Made by a program: the position numbers and the translations under genes. Source: Pseudomonas sp. PSE14 (GTDB lineage: Bacteria; Pseudomonadota; Gammaproteobacteria; Pseudomonadales; Pseudomonadaceae). Taken from it: 64,000 bases of DNA. Of this stretch, positions 1-8,982 are shown in pieces; within the stretch, counting starts at the first letter, position 1, and each line of letters starts with the position of its first letter. The stretch is from NCBI RefSeq assembly GCF_029203285.1, contig NZ_CP115669.1, positions 4,650,001 through 4,714,000 of the forward strand. Reading direction: 5' to 3'. Under the pieces are notes generated by a model. It was given only the letters and a program-made list of their open reading frames with translations. It searched no databases and was not told the origin of the DNA.

Positions 1-132
1 GAGAGATGGGCTTTTTCATGGGGGAGACTTCGAGGCCGGGCCGTTCGCGGCACTCCACCGACGAACCGCCGAAAACCTCCACGCCACGGCTGCTAGAGTC
101 AATTGAGGCGCCTCACTCTCACGGTGGCCGCC

Positions 133-1053
133 ATGTCCGCCCACGCATTCACCGCCGCCTCCCCTCCGCGCTCCGGGTGCTCCCGGACGCACCGCTCGTA
201 CCTCGCACTGCTGTTCCTGCTCTGTGCCGGGCTCGTCTGCGCCGATACCGCGCCGCCGCTTTCGCCCAACGTCGCGCGCTTCGTGCTGGCCAACGCCGAA
301 TTTAGTGTGATGCACGAGATGGGGCACATGCTGATCGCCGAATACGATCTGCCTGTGCTGGGACGTGAGGAGGATGCCGCCGACCAGCTCGGCTTCATCC
401 TGTTATTCCGCCTCTACGCGAAACTGCCCCAGGACGAGATCGACGCGCGCCTGCTGGACATCGCCGACTACTGGCGCCTGGAATGGCAGACCCCAAAGCC
501 ACCGCCGGACCAGGTGCTGGCCTGGGACAGCCATCCACTGGACGAACAGCGCTACTACAACATCGCCTGCCTGCTGTACGGCAGCGACATGGGCCGGCTG
601 GACTGGGTGCCGGCGCTGACGGGGCTGCCCTACGAGCGCGCCGTGTATTGCGACCAGGAATTCAAGCAGGCCAGCAAGGCCGTGAACTGGGTGCTTCACG
701 TCCGGCGCACCCAGGCCATACGGCATCATCCCGGGGCACGCCTGGAGTTTGAGCCACCGCTGATCAATCTTGAGGAAACCGAGCAGCTGATCGCACTGCT
801 GCGCGACGAGAACCACCTCCAGGCCCTGGTGAACGAGGTGTTCCTGCAGTTCCATCCGCCTCGCCCGCTGACCCTGCGACTGATCAACTGCGGCGCACCG
901 GATGCCTGGTACAACATCAACGCGGGGGAAATGGCGCTCTGTTACGAGCGCCTGCAGCATTTCCGCGAGATGGCCGAGAACCTGCCGCGCCTGCGTACCC
1001 CGGTGACGCGGCAGTGCCCCGGGCCTGCGGGGCTCAGGCCGGGCGGATGCTGA
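133..1053 (+). CDS. DUF4344-type secreted metallopeptidase
   Basis: A 306-residue protein from ATG 133; an in-frame TTG at 103 would add ten residues, and neither start has a strong Shine-Dalgarno. Residues about 20-37 form a hydrophobic signal segment (LALLFLLCAGLVCA). A zinc-metallopeptidase HExxH motif (HEMGH, residues 61-65) is followed by a conserved acidic patch (GREEDAADQLG), as in the DUF4344 family, whose substrate is unknown. I infer an exported metalloprotease-like protein. Its 3' end overlaps the convergent GST gene by 20 bp. The first 132 bases of the window contain no gene I can support. Confidence 0.8.
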   Translation: MSAHAFTAASPPRSGCSRTHRSYLALLFLLCAGLVCADTAPPLSPNVARFVLANAEFSVMHEMGHMLIAEYDLPVLGREEDAADQLGFILLFRLYAKLPQDEIDARLLDIADYWRLEWQTPKPPPDQVLAWDSHPLDEQRYYNIACLLYGSDMGRLDWVPALTGLPYERAVYCDQEFKQASKAVNWVLHVRRTQAIRHHPGARLEFEPPLINLEETEQLIALLRDENHLQALVNEVFLQFHPPRPLTLRLINCGAPDAWYNINAGEMALCYERLQHFREMAENLPRLRTPVTRQCPGPAGLRPGGC

Positions 1054-1981
1054 AGCCCAGGCGCGGGAAGTGCACGTGGACGGTGCCGGCGCGCGGGTCC
1101 TCGCGACGCAGGATCAGGCTTTCGCGCCCCGCGTGCAGCAGTTCGCCCTCCACCGGATCGACGCCATAGTCGGTGGCGGCGATCACCACCCGCGAACCAG
1201 CCGTGAAGCCATTGGGATCGACAAAATCGTCCTCCGGCAGTGCGGCGGGCTGGCTGTCGCGGGCGATCGCGATGGCCTCCTCCGCGCTCATCTCGCTGTG
1301 GGCGCCGTGGCCGAAGCCGAGTACCCGGCCCAGCCAGGCGCTGGCCGCCGGGTAGTCGTCCACCAGCGGCGCAGTCACCGGCGTGCCCTTGAGGAACCAC
1401 AGGCAGTGGGCCAGGGCGAAGTCGGCGATCGACGGCTCGCCGAACAGGAAGTCGCCCTCCTCCCGCGCCAGTTGTTGCTCGATCCGCGCCATGAACACCG
1501 GCCACTGGTGCCGGGCCAGCTCGGCCGGCAGGCGGCTCGCGGTGCCGCCGCTGAACAGCTGGCTGCGGTCGGCGATGAAGGCCTTGAGGAATTCCGGCGG
1601 CAACTTGCCGAAGCGCACCGCGATGGATTCGGGCTGGAACACCAGGCTGACGGCGTGCTGGAAGATCACCGAATCGGCCCACTGAGCGAAGCAGGCGGTA
1701 GTGAATTCCTGGCCCTCGGGGAACAGCGACGGCACGGCCTTTTCCTGCTCCAGGCGGCGGGCGATCAGGGCGGTATCGCAGTAGATGTCGGCGCCGACCT
1801 GCAGCACCGGGGTCCGGCGGTAGCCGCCGGTCAAGGCCATCAGGTCCGGCTTGGGCATCAGCGGTGGGATGGTTACCGAGTGCCAGGACAACTGCTTGAA
1901 GCCCAACAGCAGACGCGCCTTTTCGGCGAAGGGCGAAGTCGGGTAGTGGTGCAGGATCAGCTCGGACATCACGGGCTCCAA
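1034..1981 (-). CDS. Glutathione S-transferase family protein with C-terminal extension
   Basis: A 315-residue cytosolic protein. The N-terminal thioredoxin-fold GST domain (about residues 5-85) contains the PFAEKARLLL and TPVLQVG segments typical of GSTs, where the latter carries the cis-proline of the glutathione site. A helical GST C-terminal domain follows, with SIADFALAHCLWF. It is about 100 residues longer than a classical GST (about 210). The last third (SRVVIAATDYGVDPVEGEL) looks like an added beta-rich domain of unknown role. The start ATG at 1981 is preceded by a purine-rich GGAGCCCGTG stretch. Substrate cannot be inferred. Confidence 0.85.
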   Translation of the reverse strand: MEPVMSELILHHYPTSPFAEKARLLLGFKQLSWHSVTIPPLMPKPDLMALTGGYRRTPVLQVGADIYCDTALIARRLEQEKAVPSLFPEGQEFTTACFAQWADSVIFQHAVSLVFQPESIAVRFGKLPPEFLKAFIADRSQLFSGGTASRLPAELARHQWPVFMARIEQQLAREEGDFLFGEPSIADFALAHCLWFLKGTPVTAPLVDDYPAASAWLGRVLGFGHGAHSEMSAEEAIAIARDSQPAALPEDDFVDPNGFTAGSRVVIAATDYGVDPVEGELLHAGRESLILRREDPRAGTVHVHFPRLGFSIRPA

Positions 1982-2032
1982 CAGCCTGAAGGTAGACAGG
2001 CAGCTTAACCCGCAGGGCGGCGGCGGCCTACC

Positions 2033-2335
2033 TCATGCCTCGGATAGGGCAACATCCACGGCAGTGATGGCCGGATTGGCCTGCACCAGGCGCTCCTTGG
2101 CCAGCTTGGTCAGCCCCTTGATCGCCCGCTCGCGGCGCAGCGCATCGCCCTTGCCAGGGCAGGCTTCGACATAGACCAGCGCCTGCGCCGGGCTGGAATG
2201 GAAGAAACGCGCGCCGCGGCCGCTGCGATGGGTCTCGAAACGGCGCTGCGGGTCATCGCTGATGCCACAGTAGAGCGCGCCGTTCTCGGCGCGCACCAGG
2301 TAGACGAACCAGGGTTTGGCTTCTGCCGCGGTCAC
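2033..2335 (-). CDS. GIY-YIG nuclease superfamily protein (YhbQ-like)
   Basis: A 100-residue single-domain protein. It contains [20 protein letters not shown], the GIY-YIG core with its two tyrosines (YLV and YCG in place of GIY/YIG), and the downstream [14 protein letters not shown] segment with the conserved arginine region. This is the usual length for the UPF0213/YhbQ group, small proteins with reported nuclease activity and uncertain biological role. The start is GTG at 2335 and overlaps the stop of the upstream GST gene in a GTGA arrangement, so the two are probably translationally coupled. Confidence 0.88.
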   Translation of the reverse strand: MTAAEAKPWFVYLVRAENGALYCGISDDPQRRFETHRSGRGARFFHSSPAQALVYVEACPGKGDALRRERAIKGLTKLAKERLVQANPAITAVDVALSEA

Positions 2336-3033
2336 GATGCCCAGACCCGTGCCTGCATGCGCTCGCAGTAGGCCACCAGCCGTTCATAACTGCGCGCCAT
2401 GTCGTTGAGCGGGGTTTCCAGGGTGCTCAGCACCAGGTTGGCCAGCACGCCGTAGGCGGCGGCATCGGCGCTGCACGGCTGGGCGCCGCCATAGAACGGC
2501 AGGTCGCCGAGCATGCCATCGAGCGCTTCGAGGTCATCGCGGGCGAAGCTCAGCAGCTCCTCACGGCTGTGCCGGGTCAGGCCGCGGCCGCTGAGGTGGC
2601 CACGGATCTTGCGCTGTATGAGCTGCCCCACCAGCGGGCGCAGGGGCGCCGGGATGCTGCGGAACATCACGTCCTTCACTTGGCGGAAGCCCTGATCGTC
2701 GAGCCAGCGGAAGTACACCAGCAGTGGCACCAGGTGCTCGTCGCACATCCGGGTGATCGACACCGCCCAGCCACGGCCGCGCGCGTCCAACCCGGCGTCA
2801 AGGTCGAATTCGTAGTACTGCTGCAGGGTGCGCATGATGATCGCGGTATCGGCGATGGCCTTGCCGTCCAGGGTGATGAACGGCAGCTTGCCCTTGGGCC
2901 CCTTGCGCGGGTCGCTCACATGCTTGATCTGGTATTCCAGCCCGGCCAGGCGCAGGAAGGTTTCCAGCTTCAGGCAGAAGGGACTGACGTTGGGCACATT
3001 GAACGCGGGCGGGAACTGAAAAAGAGTGATCAT
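2332..3033 (-). CDS. Glutathione S-transferase family protein
   Basis: A 233-residue protein. The N-terminal thioredoxin-like domain includes [19 protein letters not shown] (a CxxC-related Cys-Leu-Lys site) and [10 protein letters not shown] with the cis-proline. The helical C-terminal half ends with [14 protein letters not shown]. The PFCLKLE signature resembles the metaxin/failed-axon-connections GST branch rather than classical detoxifying GSTs. It is first in a two-gene minus-strand unit and overlaps the GIY-YIG gene by 4 bp. The reaction is unknown; redox or glutathione conjugation chemistry is inferred from the fold only. Confidence 0.85.
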   Translation of the reverse strand: MITLFQFPPAFNVPNVSPFCLKLETFLRLAGLEYQIKHVSDPRKGPKGKLPFITLDGKAIADTAIIMRTLQQYYEFDLDAGLDARGRGWAVSITRMCDEHLVPLLVYFRWLDDQGFRQVKDVMFRSIPAPLRPLVGQLIQRKIRGHLSGRGLTRHSREELLSFARDDLEALDGMLGDLPFYGGAQPCSADAAAYGVLANLVLSTLETPLNDMARSYERLVAYCERMQARVWAS

Positions 3034-3105
3034 GGCGGCATCCTGTCGGAGTCGCCTGTCATTTAAGCCTATCCGCCCCGCGCGGGCGAGCCCGGCACCT
3101 TGACA

Positions 3106-3588
3106 TCAGGCCGTCGCGCCCCGCTGTGCGCGATAGGCGGCAAGTGCCCTGGCCGCCTGGGCGCGGATCGCGGCCTGCACCGGAGGTGCCCAGCCCAGTA
3201 GGGCTCCCTTGGCGCCGAGGGCCTGGCGCGACCATTTCCACAGGTCGAACGAATCCACATGCTGACAGATCAATCCGTCGCGGAAGTGGAAATGTGCCTG
3301 GATGTGATTGATCACTTTCCGACCGGTCTGGGTAAAGGTGTAGGACGCCACCCAGCGCGCCGAACCCCGCGTCTCGTCGGCCTCCACGCCCTCGTAGCTG
3401 AGCGAGAAATCCTCGGCGCGGGCGGTGAGCATGCGCCACATGTCGCCGGCTTCGGCGCCACGCAGGTCGGTGAAGACCGGGTCGCTGAACCGCACATCGG
3501 CACTGTAGCAGGCGGCCATGGCCTCGCCATCGCGGCGCTGGAAGGCCTGGTAGAAGCGTTCGATCAACTGGGCATTGGGATGGGCCAT
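3106..3588 (-). CDS. NTF2-like / SnoaL-like domain protein
   Basis: A 160-residue protein starting at MAHPNAQLIERFYQAF. Upstream in-frame codons exist but lack family similarity, so I place the start at 3588. The pattern ERFYQAFQRRDGEAMAACY, then DVRFSDPVF, then HFHFRDGLICQHVDSFDLW is the classic cone-shaped SnoaL/NTF2 fold, used by isomerases, small hydrolases and many proteins of unknown function. It is transcribed divergently from the GlxA-type AraC regulator at 3701 with about 110 bp between them, so it is a plausible target of that regulator. Substrate unknown. Confidence 0.85.
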   Translation of the reverse strand: MAHPNAQLIERFYQAFQRRDGEAMAACYSADVRFSDPVFTDLRGAEAGDMWRMLTARAEDFSLSYEGVEADETRGSARWVASYTFTQTGRKVINHIQAHFHFRDGLICQHVDSFDLWKWSRQALGAKGALLGWAPPVQAAIRAQAARALAAYRAQRGATA

Positions 3589-3664
3589 GGCGGCGCTCGC
3601 AGGATGGGGTTGAGCGCAGTTTCGATGAAGCCTGGGCTGGACACGATTGGCAATATCGACAAAA

Positions 3665-3677
3665 TTATGATCGATAA
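3665..3677. promoter_or_regulatory. Short dyad in divergent NTF2-like / AraC intergenic region
   Basis: In the 112-bp gap between the divergent genes lies TTATGATCGATAA, with TTAT and ATAA arms around an imperfect GATC centre in an AT-rich stretch. It is a candidate operator or promoter element for one or both genes. Support is limited to symmetry and position. Confidence 0.3.
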
Positions 3678-3700
3678 CGCCAAAATCGCAGTGAGACGTC

Positions 3701-4657
3701 ATGTTCAGGATAGCCCTGTTCGTCTGCCCGCAAACGCTATGTTCCAGCCTTGGCCTGGCCATGGATGCCTTCCACCTGGCCAACCGGCTCGCCGGCCGGC
3801 GTCTCTTCGAGGTCTTGCGCGTGAGCGCCGACGGCATGCCGGTTGCCCTCTCCTTCGGACGCATTGAAGTCGAAGGCGGTCTCGACCTCGCCAGCGACTG
3901 CAGTCTGCTGCTGATCCCCGCCACCGGACCGGACGTGGCCGCCACCTGCCGCGCCAATCAACCGCTGCTCGCCTGGCTAAGCGCCGCGCCTACCGGCGTC
4001 GAACTGGGCAGCCTGTGCAGCAGCGCCTTCCTGCTCGCCGAAGCGGGAGTGCTGGATGGCCGTCGCGCCACCACCCACTGGGCGCTGGAGGCGGCCTTCC
4101 GCGAGCGTTATCCACAGGTGAACCTGGACATCGACGCGCTATGCACCGAAGACGGCGGGCGCCTCTGCTCCGGCGGCGCGCAGGCCGGGCTGGACCTGTG
4201 CCTGTACCTGATCGAACGCCACGCCGGAGCGGCCCTGGCCCGACGCGCGGCGGCCACCCTGGTGTTCGAGCATGGACGTGGCCGGCAGCGGCGCTTCACC
4301 CCGCTGCTGCCCGAGCCGGTCCCCGAAGGTTCGGCGCTGTCCCCCTTGCTGGAATGGCTGGAAGACAACTACGCCGAACCGTTCGACCTGGCCGCGCTGG
4401 CGCAGCGCGCGCATTGCTCGACGCGCACCTTGCTGCGGCGCTTCCGGGAACAGTTGGGGATGACGCCGAACGATTATGTGCAGCGCCTGCGTATCGCCTC
4501 GGCACAGGAGGCGATGGGCGACCCGGGCCGCTCGCTGGAGCGTATCGCCAGCGATATCGGCTACGCCGACCGAGCCAGCTTCGCGCGGCTGTTCAAGCAG
4601 TTGTGCGGGGAGACGCCGGGGGCCTTCCGGCAGAGGCTGATGGGACGGTCGGCGTAG
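3701..4657 (+). CDS. GlxA-family AraC transcriptional regulator
   Basis: A 318-residue regulator. The N-terminal DJ-1/PfpI-like domain (about residues 1-190) includes GSLCSSAFLLAEAGVLDGRRATTHW, the amidotransferase-like nucleophile-elbow region typical of GlxA regulators. The C-terminal AraC DNA-binding domain (about residues 215-315) has both helix-turn-helix units: FDLAALAQRAHCSTRTLLRRF and SLERIASDIGYADRASFARLF. Members usually activate genes for uptake or catabolism of small nitrogenous compounds; the ligand here is unknown. Its likely target is the divergent NTF2-like gene. Confidence 0.92.
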   Translation: MFRIALFVCPQTLCSSLGLAMDAFHLANRLAGRRLFEVLRVSADGMPVALSFGRIEVEGGLDLASDCSLLLIPATGPDVAATCRANQPLLAWLSAAPTGVELGSLCSSAFLLAEAGVLDGRRATTHWALEAAFRERYPQVNLDIDALCTEDGGRLCSGGAQAGLDLCLYLIERHAGAALARRAAATLVFEHGRGRQRRFTPLLPEPVPEGSALSPLLEWLEDNYAEPFDLAALAQRAHCSTRTLLRRFREQLGMTPNDYVQRLRIASAQEAMGDPGRSLERIASDIGYADRASFARLFKQLCGETPGAFRQRLMGRSA

Positions 4658-4660
4658 AAA

Positions 4661-4740
4661 TGTAGGAGCGAGCTTGCTCGCGAACCCGCTTGACACAGGC
4701 ATCGCAGGAGAACCCGTTCGCGAGCAAGCTCGCTCCTACA
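4661..4740. repeat. REP-like paired inverted repeat
   Basis: An 80-bp element between convergent genes (the AraC-type regulator and pcs). Left arm TGTAGGAGCGAGCTTGCTCG continues CGAACCC; after about 25 bp the mirror arm reads GTTCGCGAGCAAGCTCGCTC and ends CTACA. Each arm is itself palindromic around GAGCTTGCTC. The same arms recur at 5690, 17555, 20533, 36284, 44228 and 53892, so this is a dispersed Pseudomonas REP family. It probably also ends transcription from both sides. Confidence 0.93.
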
Positions 4741-4749
4741 GGAAGAGGA

Positions 4750-5466
4750 TCAGTGGAACCACTCCATCGCCGTGCGCCATACGCAGACGCCGACGAAGTA
4801 GGCCGATGCGACGAACCACAGGCCCAGCAGCCAGGGTTGGTCGTGCGGCTGCTGGAGAATCAACAGCGCACTGCTGAGCATCCAGACGAAGGTCACGGCG
4901 ATGTTCAGCGGCATGAACTGACGCACGCGGAACGGGTGCAGGAACTTCATCTTGGTCAGGGTCAGCGCGGCCAGCACCAGCACGGTGACGAAGCTCACCC
5001 AGGGGTGCAGGGCGAGTACGTAGAAGTACACCGCGACCACGTTCCACGCGGCCGGGAAGCCAACGAAGTAGTTGTCCTTGCTCTTCATGTTGACGTTGCA
5101 GAAGCAGAACAGCGAGGACACCAGGATCACCCCCACCGCCAGCAACTCGGTGTGCACCGGTAGCGGCACATAGCGGTAGATGAAGATCGCCGGAATGAAG
5201 ACGTAGGTGAGGTAGTCGATCACCAGGTCCAGGGTGGAGCCATCGAAGTGCGGCAGTACCGCCTTGACGTCGAACTTGCGCGCCAGCGTGCCGTCCAGGC
5301 CATCCACCAGCAGGGCGACGCCCAGCCACAGCAGGCACGCCTGGGGTCGGTTGTCGACCAGAGCCAGCAGCGCCAGAAGCGCAAGGATGACACCGCTGGA
5401 GGTCACCGCATGGGCGCTCCAGGCTTTGGCTTTGCTCAGGTTCACTGGCGATAGGATCAGGTTCAC
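4750..5466 (-). CDS. pcs: Phosphatidylcholine synthase
   Basis: A 238-residue inner-membrane enzyme with about seven hydrophobic segments. It condenses CDP-diacylglycerol with choline to make phosphatidylcholine in one step, the bacterial Pcs route. The CDP-alcohol phosphatidyltransferase motif DG-x2-AR-x8-G-x3-D-x3-D is present from residue about 55 (DGTLAR, then G, LDL, VID). The soluble FCFCNVNMKSKDNYFVGFPA stretch is characteristic of Pcs. The start is GTG 5466, preceded by GGAAGAGAG on the minus strand. Position beside the aap importer matches my memory of P. aeruginosa PA3857. Confidence 0.93.
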   Translation of the reverse strand: MNLILSPVNLSKAKAWSAHAVTSSGVILALLALLALVDNRPQACLLWLGVALLVDGLDGTLARKFDVKAVLPHFDGSTLDLVIDYLTYVFIPAIFIYRYVPLPVHTELLAVGVILVSSLFCFCNVNMKSKDNYFVGFPAAWNVVAVYFYVLALHPWVSFVTVLVLAALTLTKMKFLHPFRVRQFMPLNIAVTFVWMLSSALLILQQPHDQPWLLGLWFVASAYFVGVCVWRTAMEWFH

Positions 5467-5689
5467 GTCGGCTCTCTTCCTTCGGACGGCGATGCAGGCG
5501 AGCTACTTGAAACGTTAGCCCATCCCTGACAAACCACTGCACATGGGAACACCGACCCGCCGGCCGAGTTCAGCGCCCGCGCATCGATTCCGCCTTGGCG
5601 GCAGTGGAAAGTTCCAGCATACGCTGTCGCGGCGGCGGGGTGCCATCGGGGGAGACGAGCGTGAAGGATGGGCCTGGCGGAATACTGCC

Positions 5690-5768
5690 TGTAGGAGCGA
5701 GCTTGCTCGCGAACGGCATGACACCGGCGCAACCGGGGAATCCGTTCGCGAGCAAGCTCGCTCCTGCA
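5690..5768. repeat. REP-like paired inverted repeat
   Basis: Same family as the element at 4661: GTAGGAGCGAGCTTGCTCGC, a 25-30 bp centre, then TTCGCGAGCAAGCTCGCTCC. It lies just downstream of the aapP stop codon, in the 309-bp gap between pcs and aapP. The rest of that gap (5467-5689) shows no gene and should hold the pcs promoter. The element may act as terminator or 3'-end protector of the aap mRNA. Confidence 0.92.
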
Positions 5769-5775
5769 AGATACC

Positions 5776-6552
5776 TCAGTGCAGGATCTGGCTGAGGAAC
5801 AGCTTGGTGCGGTCCGACTTCGGATTGTCGAAGAACTGATCCGGCGGCGCCTGTTCGACGATCTCGCCCTTGTCCATGAAGATCACCCGGTTCGCCACGG
5901 TGCGGGCAAAACCCATCTCGTGGGTCACGCAGAGCATGGTCATGCCGCTCTGCGCCAGGCCGATCATGGTGTCGAGCACTTCCTTCACCATTTCCGGGTC
6001 GAGCGCCGAGGTCGGTTCGTCGAACAGCATGATCTTCGGCTTCATGCACAGCGCGCGGGCGATCGCCACGCGCTGCTGCTGGCCGCCGGAGAGTTGCCCC
6101 GGGTACTTGTTGGCCTGCTCCGGGATGCGCACGCGCTCCAGGTAATGCATGGCGATTTCCTCGGCCTGGCGCTTGGGCAGCTTGCGCACCCACATGGGCG
6201 CCAGGATGCAGTTCTGCAGCACGGTCAGGTGCGGGAACAGGTTGAAGTGCTGGAACACCATGCCGACCTCGCTGCGGATCGCCTCGATCTGCTTGAGGTC
6301 GTTGGTCAGCTCCGTGCCGTCGACCACGATGCTGCCCTGCTGGTGCTCCTCCAGGCGGTTGATGCAGCGGATGGTGGTGGACTTGCCCGAGCCGGACGGG
6401 CCGCAGAGGACGATGCGCTCGCCCTGCTTCACCTCCAGGTTGATGTCCTTGAGCACATGGAACTGGCCGTACCACTTGTTCACGCCCTTCATGGTGATCA
6501 TCGTGTGATCGCCGATGGCCGGCTGTGCGGTCTTTTGGGTGGCTTCCGACAT
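5776..6552 (-). CDS. aapP: General L-amino-acid ABC transporter, ATP-binding protein
   Basis: A 258-residue cytoplasmic ATPase that powers amino-acid import with AapQ and AapM. Walker [20 protein letters not shown]-loop [14 protein letters not shown], signature [16 protein letters not shown], Walker [15 protein letters not shown] and the H-loop CVTHEMGFA are all intact, so it should be active. The PAAT (polar amino acid) family is clear from the Q-loop and Walker B context. It is the last gene of aapJQMP, 12 bp after aapM, and is followed by a REP element. Confidence 0.95.
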   Translation of the reverse strand: MSEATQKTAQPAIGDHTMITMKGVNKWYGQFHVLKDINLEVKQGERIVLCGPSGSGKSTTIRCINRLEEHQQGSIVVDGTELTNDLKQIEAIRSEVGMVFQHFNLFPHLTVLQNCILAPMWVRKLPKRQAEEIAMHYLERVRIPEQANKYPGQLSGGQQQRVAIARALCMKPKIMLFDEPTSALDPEMVKEVLDTMIGLAQSGMTMLCVTHEMGFARTVANRVIFMDKGEIVEQAPPDQFFDNPKSDRTKLFLSQILH

Positions 6553-6564
6553 GATGACGAACTC

Positions 6565-7662
6565 CTAACGCTTATGGCCGGTGTCCAGCTTGCGCTCCAG
6601 GTGCATGGAGTAGCGGGACATGCTGAAACAGAAGATCCAGTAGACCGCCGCGGCGAACACATAGCCTTCGATGGCCATGCCCAGCCAGGCCGGGTCCGCG
6701 GTGGCGCGCTTGATGCTGTTGAGGAAGTCGAACAGGCCGATGATGATCACCAGGCTGGTGTCCTTGAACAGCGCGATGAAGGTGTTGACGATGCCGGGGA
6801 TCACCAGCTTGAGCGCCTGCGGCAGGATCACCAGGCCCATGCTCCGCCAGTAGCCAAGCCCCATGGCGGCGGCGGCCTCGTACTGTCCCTTGGGGATCGC
6901 CTGCATGCCACCGCGCACCACCTCGGCGATGTAGGCGGCCTCGAACAGCACCACCATCACCATGGCCCGCAGCAGCTTGTCCAGGTTCATGCCTTCGGGC
7001 AGGAACAGCGGCAGCATCACCGAGGACATGAACAGCACGGTGATCAGCGGCACGCCACGCCAGAACTCGATGGTGGTGACGCAGATGACCTTGATCGCCG
7101 GCATCTTCGACCGTCGCCCCAGCGCCAGCAGGGTGCCCAGCGGCATCGCCCCGCAGATGCCGACCGCAGCGATCACCACGGTGAGCATCAGGCCGCCCCA
7201 GGAGCTGGTGGAGACGGTTTCCAGGCCGAGGAAGCCGCCGTGCAGCAGCCAGAAGGCCACCAGCGGCAAGGCCACGAGGAAGCACGCGCCGTACTTCAGT
7301 TTGTACTGGAAGCGTTTGAGGAACAGCGGCGCCGCCCCGAAGATCACGAAGAGCACGGTGAGGTCCACGCGCCAGCGCAGCTCCTCGGGGTAGAAGCCGT
7401 ACATGAACTGGCCGAAGCGCGAGGCGATGAACACCCAGCAGGCGCCCTCGCGCGTGCAGTCGGCACGGGTGGCGCCGCTCCAGTTGGCCTTGATGAACGC
7501 CCACTCCAGCACCGGCGGCAGGATCAGGTACACCAGGTACAGGCCCAGCAGCGTCAGCAGGGTGTTGAACCAGCCGGAGAACAGGTTGGCGCGCAGCCAG
7601 CCGAGGACGCCCACGCTCATCGCCGGTGGCGGCAGGTCGGGCTTGAAGGTATGAGTTGCCAT
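6565..7662 (-). CDS. aapM: General L-amino-acid ABC transporter permease
   Basis: A 365-residue inner-membrane permease. About eight hydrophobic segments are visible, and the conserved EAA loop is VVRGGMQAIPKGQYEAAAAMGLGY. The long N-terminal region with a periplasmic loop (residues about 60-110, containing two cysteines) is typical of AapM rather than the shorter HisM/GlnP permeases. It pairs with AapQ to form the channel for polar and other L-amino acids. It sits 10 bp after aapQ and 12 bp before aapP. Confidence 0.93.
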   Translation of the reverse strand: MATHTFKPDLPPPAMSVGVLGWLRANLFSGWFNTLLTLLGLYLVYLILPPVLEWAFIKANWSGATRADCTREGACWVFIASRFGQFMYGFYPEELRWRVDLTVLFVIFGAAPLFLKRFQYKLKYGACFLVALPLVAFWLLHGGFLGLETVSTSSWGGLMLTVVIAAVGICGAMPLGTLLALGRRSKMPAIKVICVTTIEFWRGVPLITVLFMSSVMLPLFLPEGMNLDKLLRAMVMVVLFEAAYIAEVVRGGMQAIPKGQYEAAAAMGLGYWRSMGLVILPQALKLVIPGIVNTFIALFKDTSLVIIIGLFDFLNSIKRATADPAWLGMAIEGYVFAAAVYWIFCFSMSRYSMHLERKLDTGHKR

Positions 7663-7672
7663 CGAAGCCTCC

Positions 7673-8857
7673 CTATCTCTCGATCAGCGCGATGCGCTTG
7701 TTGTACCAGTTCATCAGCAGCGAAATGCTGATGCTGATGGCCAGGTACACGCTCATGGTGATGGTCATGGTCTCGATGGCCTGGCCGGTCTGGTTGAGCA
7801 CCGTGCCGGCGAACAGCGAGACCATGTCCGGGTAGCCGATGGCGGCCGCCAGCGAGGAGTTCTTCGCCAGGTTCAGGTACTGGCTGGTCAGCGGCGGAAT
7901 GATCACCCGCAGCGCCTGCGGGATGATCACCAGGCGCAGGATCTGCCCCGGTCGCAGGCCGAGGGAGCCGGCGGCCTCGGTCTGGCCGTGGCTGACCGCC
8001 TGGATGCCCGCGCGCACGGTCTCGCCGATGAAGGCGGCGGTGTACACCGACAGCGCCAGGATGATCGACACCAGCTCCGGGATCACCACCCAGCCGCCAC
8101 GGAAGTTGAAGCCCTGCAGCACCGGCACGTCCCAGTGGAACGGCGCGCCGGCGAACAGCGATACCAGCGCCGGCAGCAGGATCAGCAACGCCAGGCCGCT
8201 GAGGAACACCGGGAAGGTCTTGCCGGTGGCATGGCGGCGGGCCTTGGCCCACTTCCAGATCACCGCCCAGCCGACCAGCGCCAGGACGAATGCGACGATG
8301 AACGGCCCCAGGCCGTCGGCGGCCATCGGTTCGGGCATCTGCAGGCCGCGGTTGTTGACGAAGAACAGGTTGCCGAAGCTGATGCTCTGCCGGGGGCCGG
8401 GCAGCGGCCCGAGCACGGCGAAGTACCAGAAGAAGATCTGCAGCAGCGGCGGGATATTGCGGAAAGTCTCGATGTACAGGGTCGCCAGCTTGCGGATCAG
8501 CCAGTTGCGCGACAGCCGCGCCACGCCGAGGATGAAGCCGATGACGGTGGCGAAGAAGATGCCGACCACCGTGACCAGCAACGTGTTCAGCAGGCCGACC
8601 AGGAACACCCGGCCATAGGTGTCGCTCTCGCTGTAGTCGATCAGGTGCTGGGAGATACCGAATCCGGCGCTGTTCTGCAGGAACCCGAAGCCGGACTGGA
8701 TGCCCCGGTGCGCCAGGTTGGTCTGGGTGTTATCGAAGAGAAACCAGCCGACCGCGACAACGACGATCACCGCGATGACCTGGAAGGCCCAGGCACGGAC
8801 CGTGGGATCGGTGAGCGAGAACCCTCGCGGACGCTGGGCTTTGATGGAATTCTGCAT
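7673..8857 (-). CDS. aapQ: General L-amino-acid ABC transporter permease
   Basis: A 394-residue inner-membrane permease. The N-terminal FSLTDPTVRAWAFQVIAVIVVV leads into the first membrane helix; the EAA loop is TVRAGIQAVSHGQTEAAGSLGL. The length fits AapQ (about 400 residues), which has extra N-terminal helices relative to the HisQM type. It follows aapJ after a 125-bp spacer containing a strong hairpin, a common way to express the binding protein more highly than the membrane subunits. Confidence 0.93.
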   Translation of the reverse strand: MQNSIKAQRPRGFSLTDPTVRAWAFQVIAVIVVVAVGWFLFDNTQTNLAHRGIQSGFGFLQNSAGFGISQHLIDYSESDTYGRVFLVGLLNTLLVTVVGIFFATVIGFILGVARLSRNWLIRKLATLYIETFRNIPPLLQIFFWYFAVLGPLPGPRQSISFGNLFFVNNRGLQMPEPMAADGLGPFIVAFVLALVGWAVIWKWAKARRHATGKTFPVFLSGLALLILLPALVSLFAGAPFHWDVPVLQGFNFRGGWVVIPELVSIILALSVYTAAFIGETVRAGIQAVSHGQTEAAGSLGLRPGQILRLVIIPQALRVIIPPLTSQYLNLAKNSSLAAAIGYPDMVSLFAGTVLNQTGQAIETMTITMSVYLAISISISLLMNWYNKRIALIER

Positions 8858-8941
8858 GTAAGCCCTCTCGGAATCCTCCGCAAGCGGGCACGGGGCTACG
8901 CCCGCGTCGCCAGCGGAGGCTTCACGTCATCAGAAACAGGG

Positions 8942-8966
8942 CCGGCGCCCACCATCAGGGCGCCGG
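8942..8966 (-). terminator. Intercistronic hairpin between aapJ and aapQ
   Basis: Perfect 9-bp stem CCGGCGCCC / GGGCGCCGG with a 7-nt loop in the 125-bp aapJ-aapQ spacer. There is no U-tract, so I read it as an mRNA-stabilising or attenuating hairpin rather than a full terminator. It should favour aapJ over aapQMP. Confidence 0.75.
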
Positions 8967-8982
8967 GCACACACGGGAAGGG

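Noticed and set aside
5779-7731. A 650-codon plus-strand frame
   Set aside because: Antisense to aapP and aapM, which have complete family motifs.
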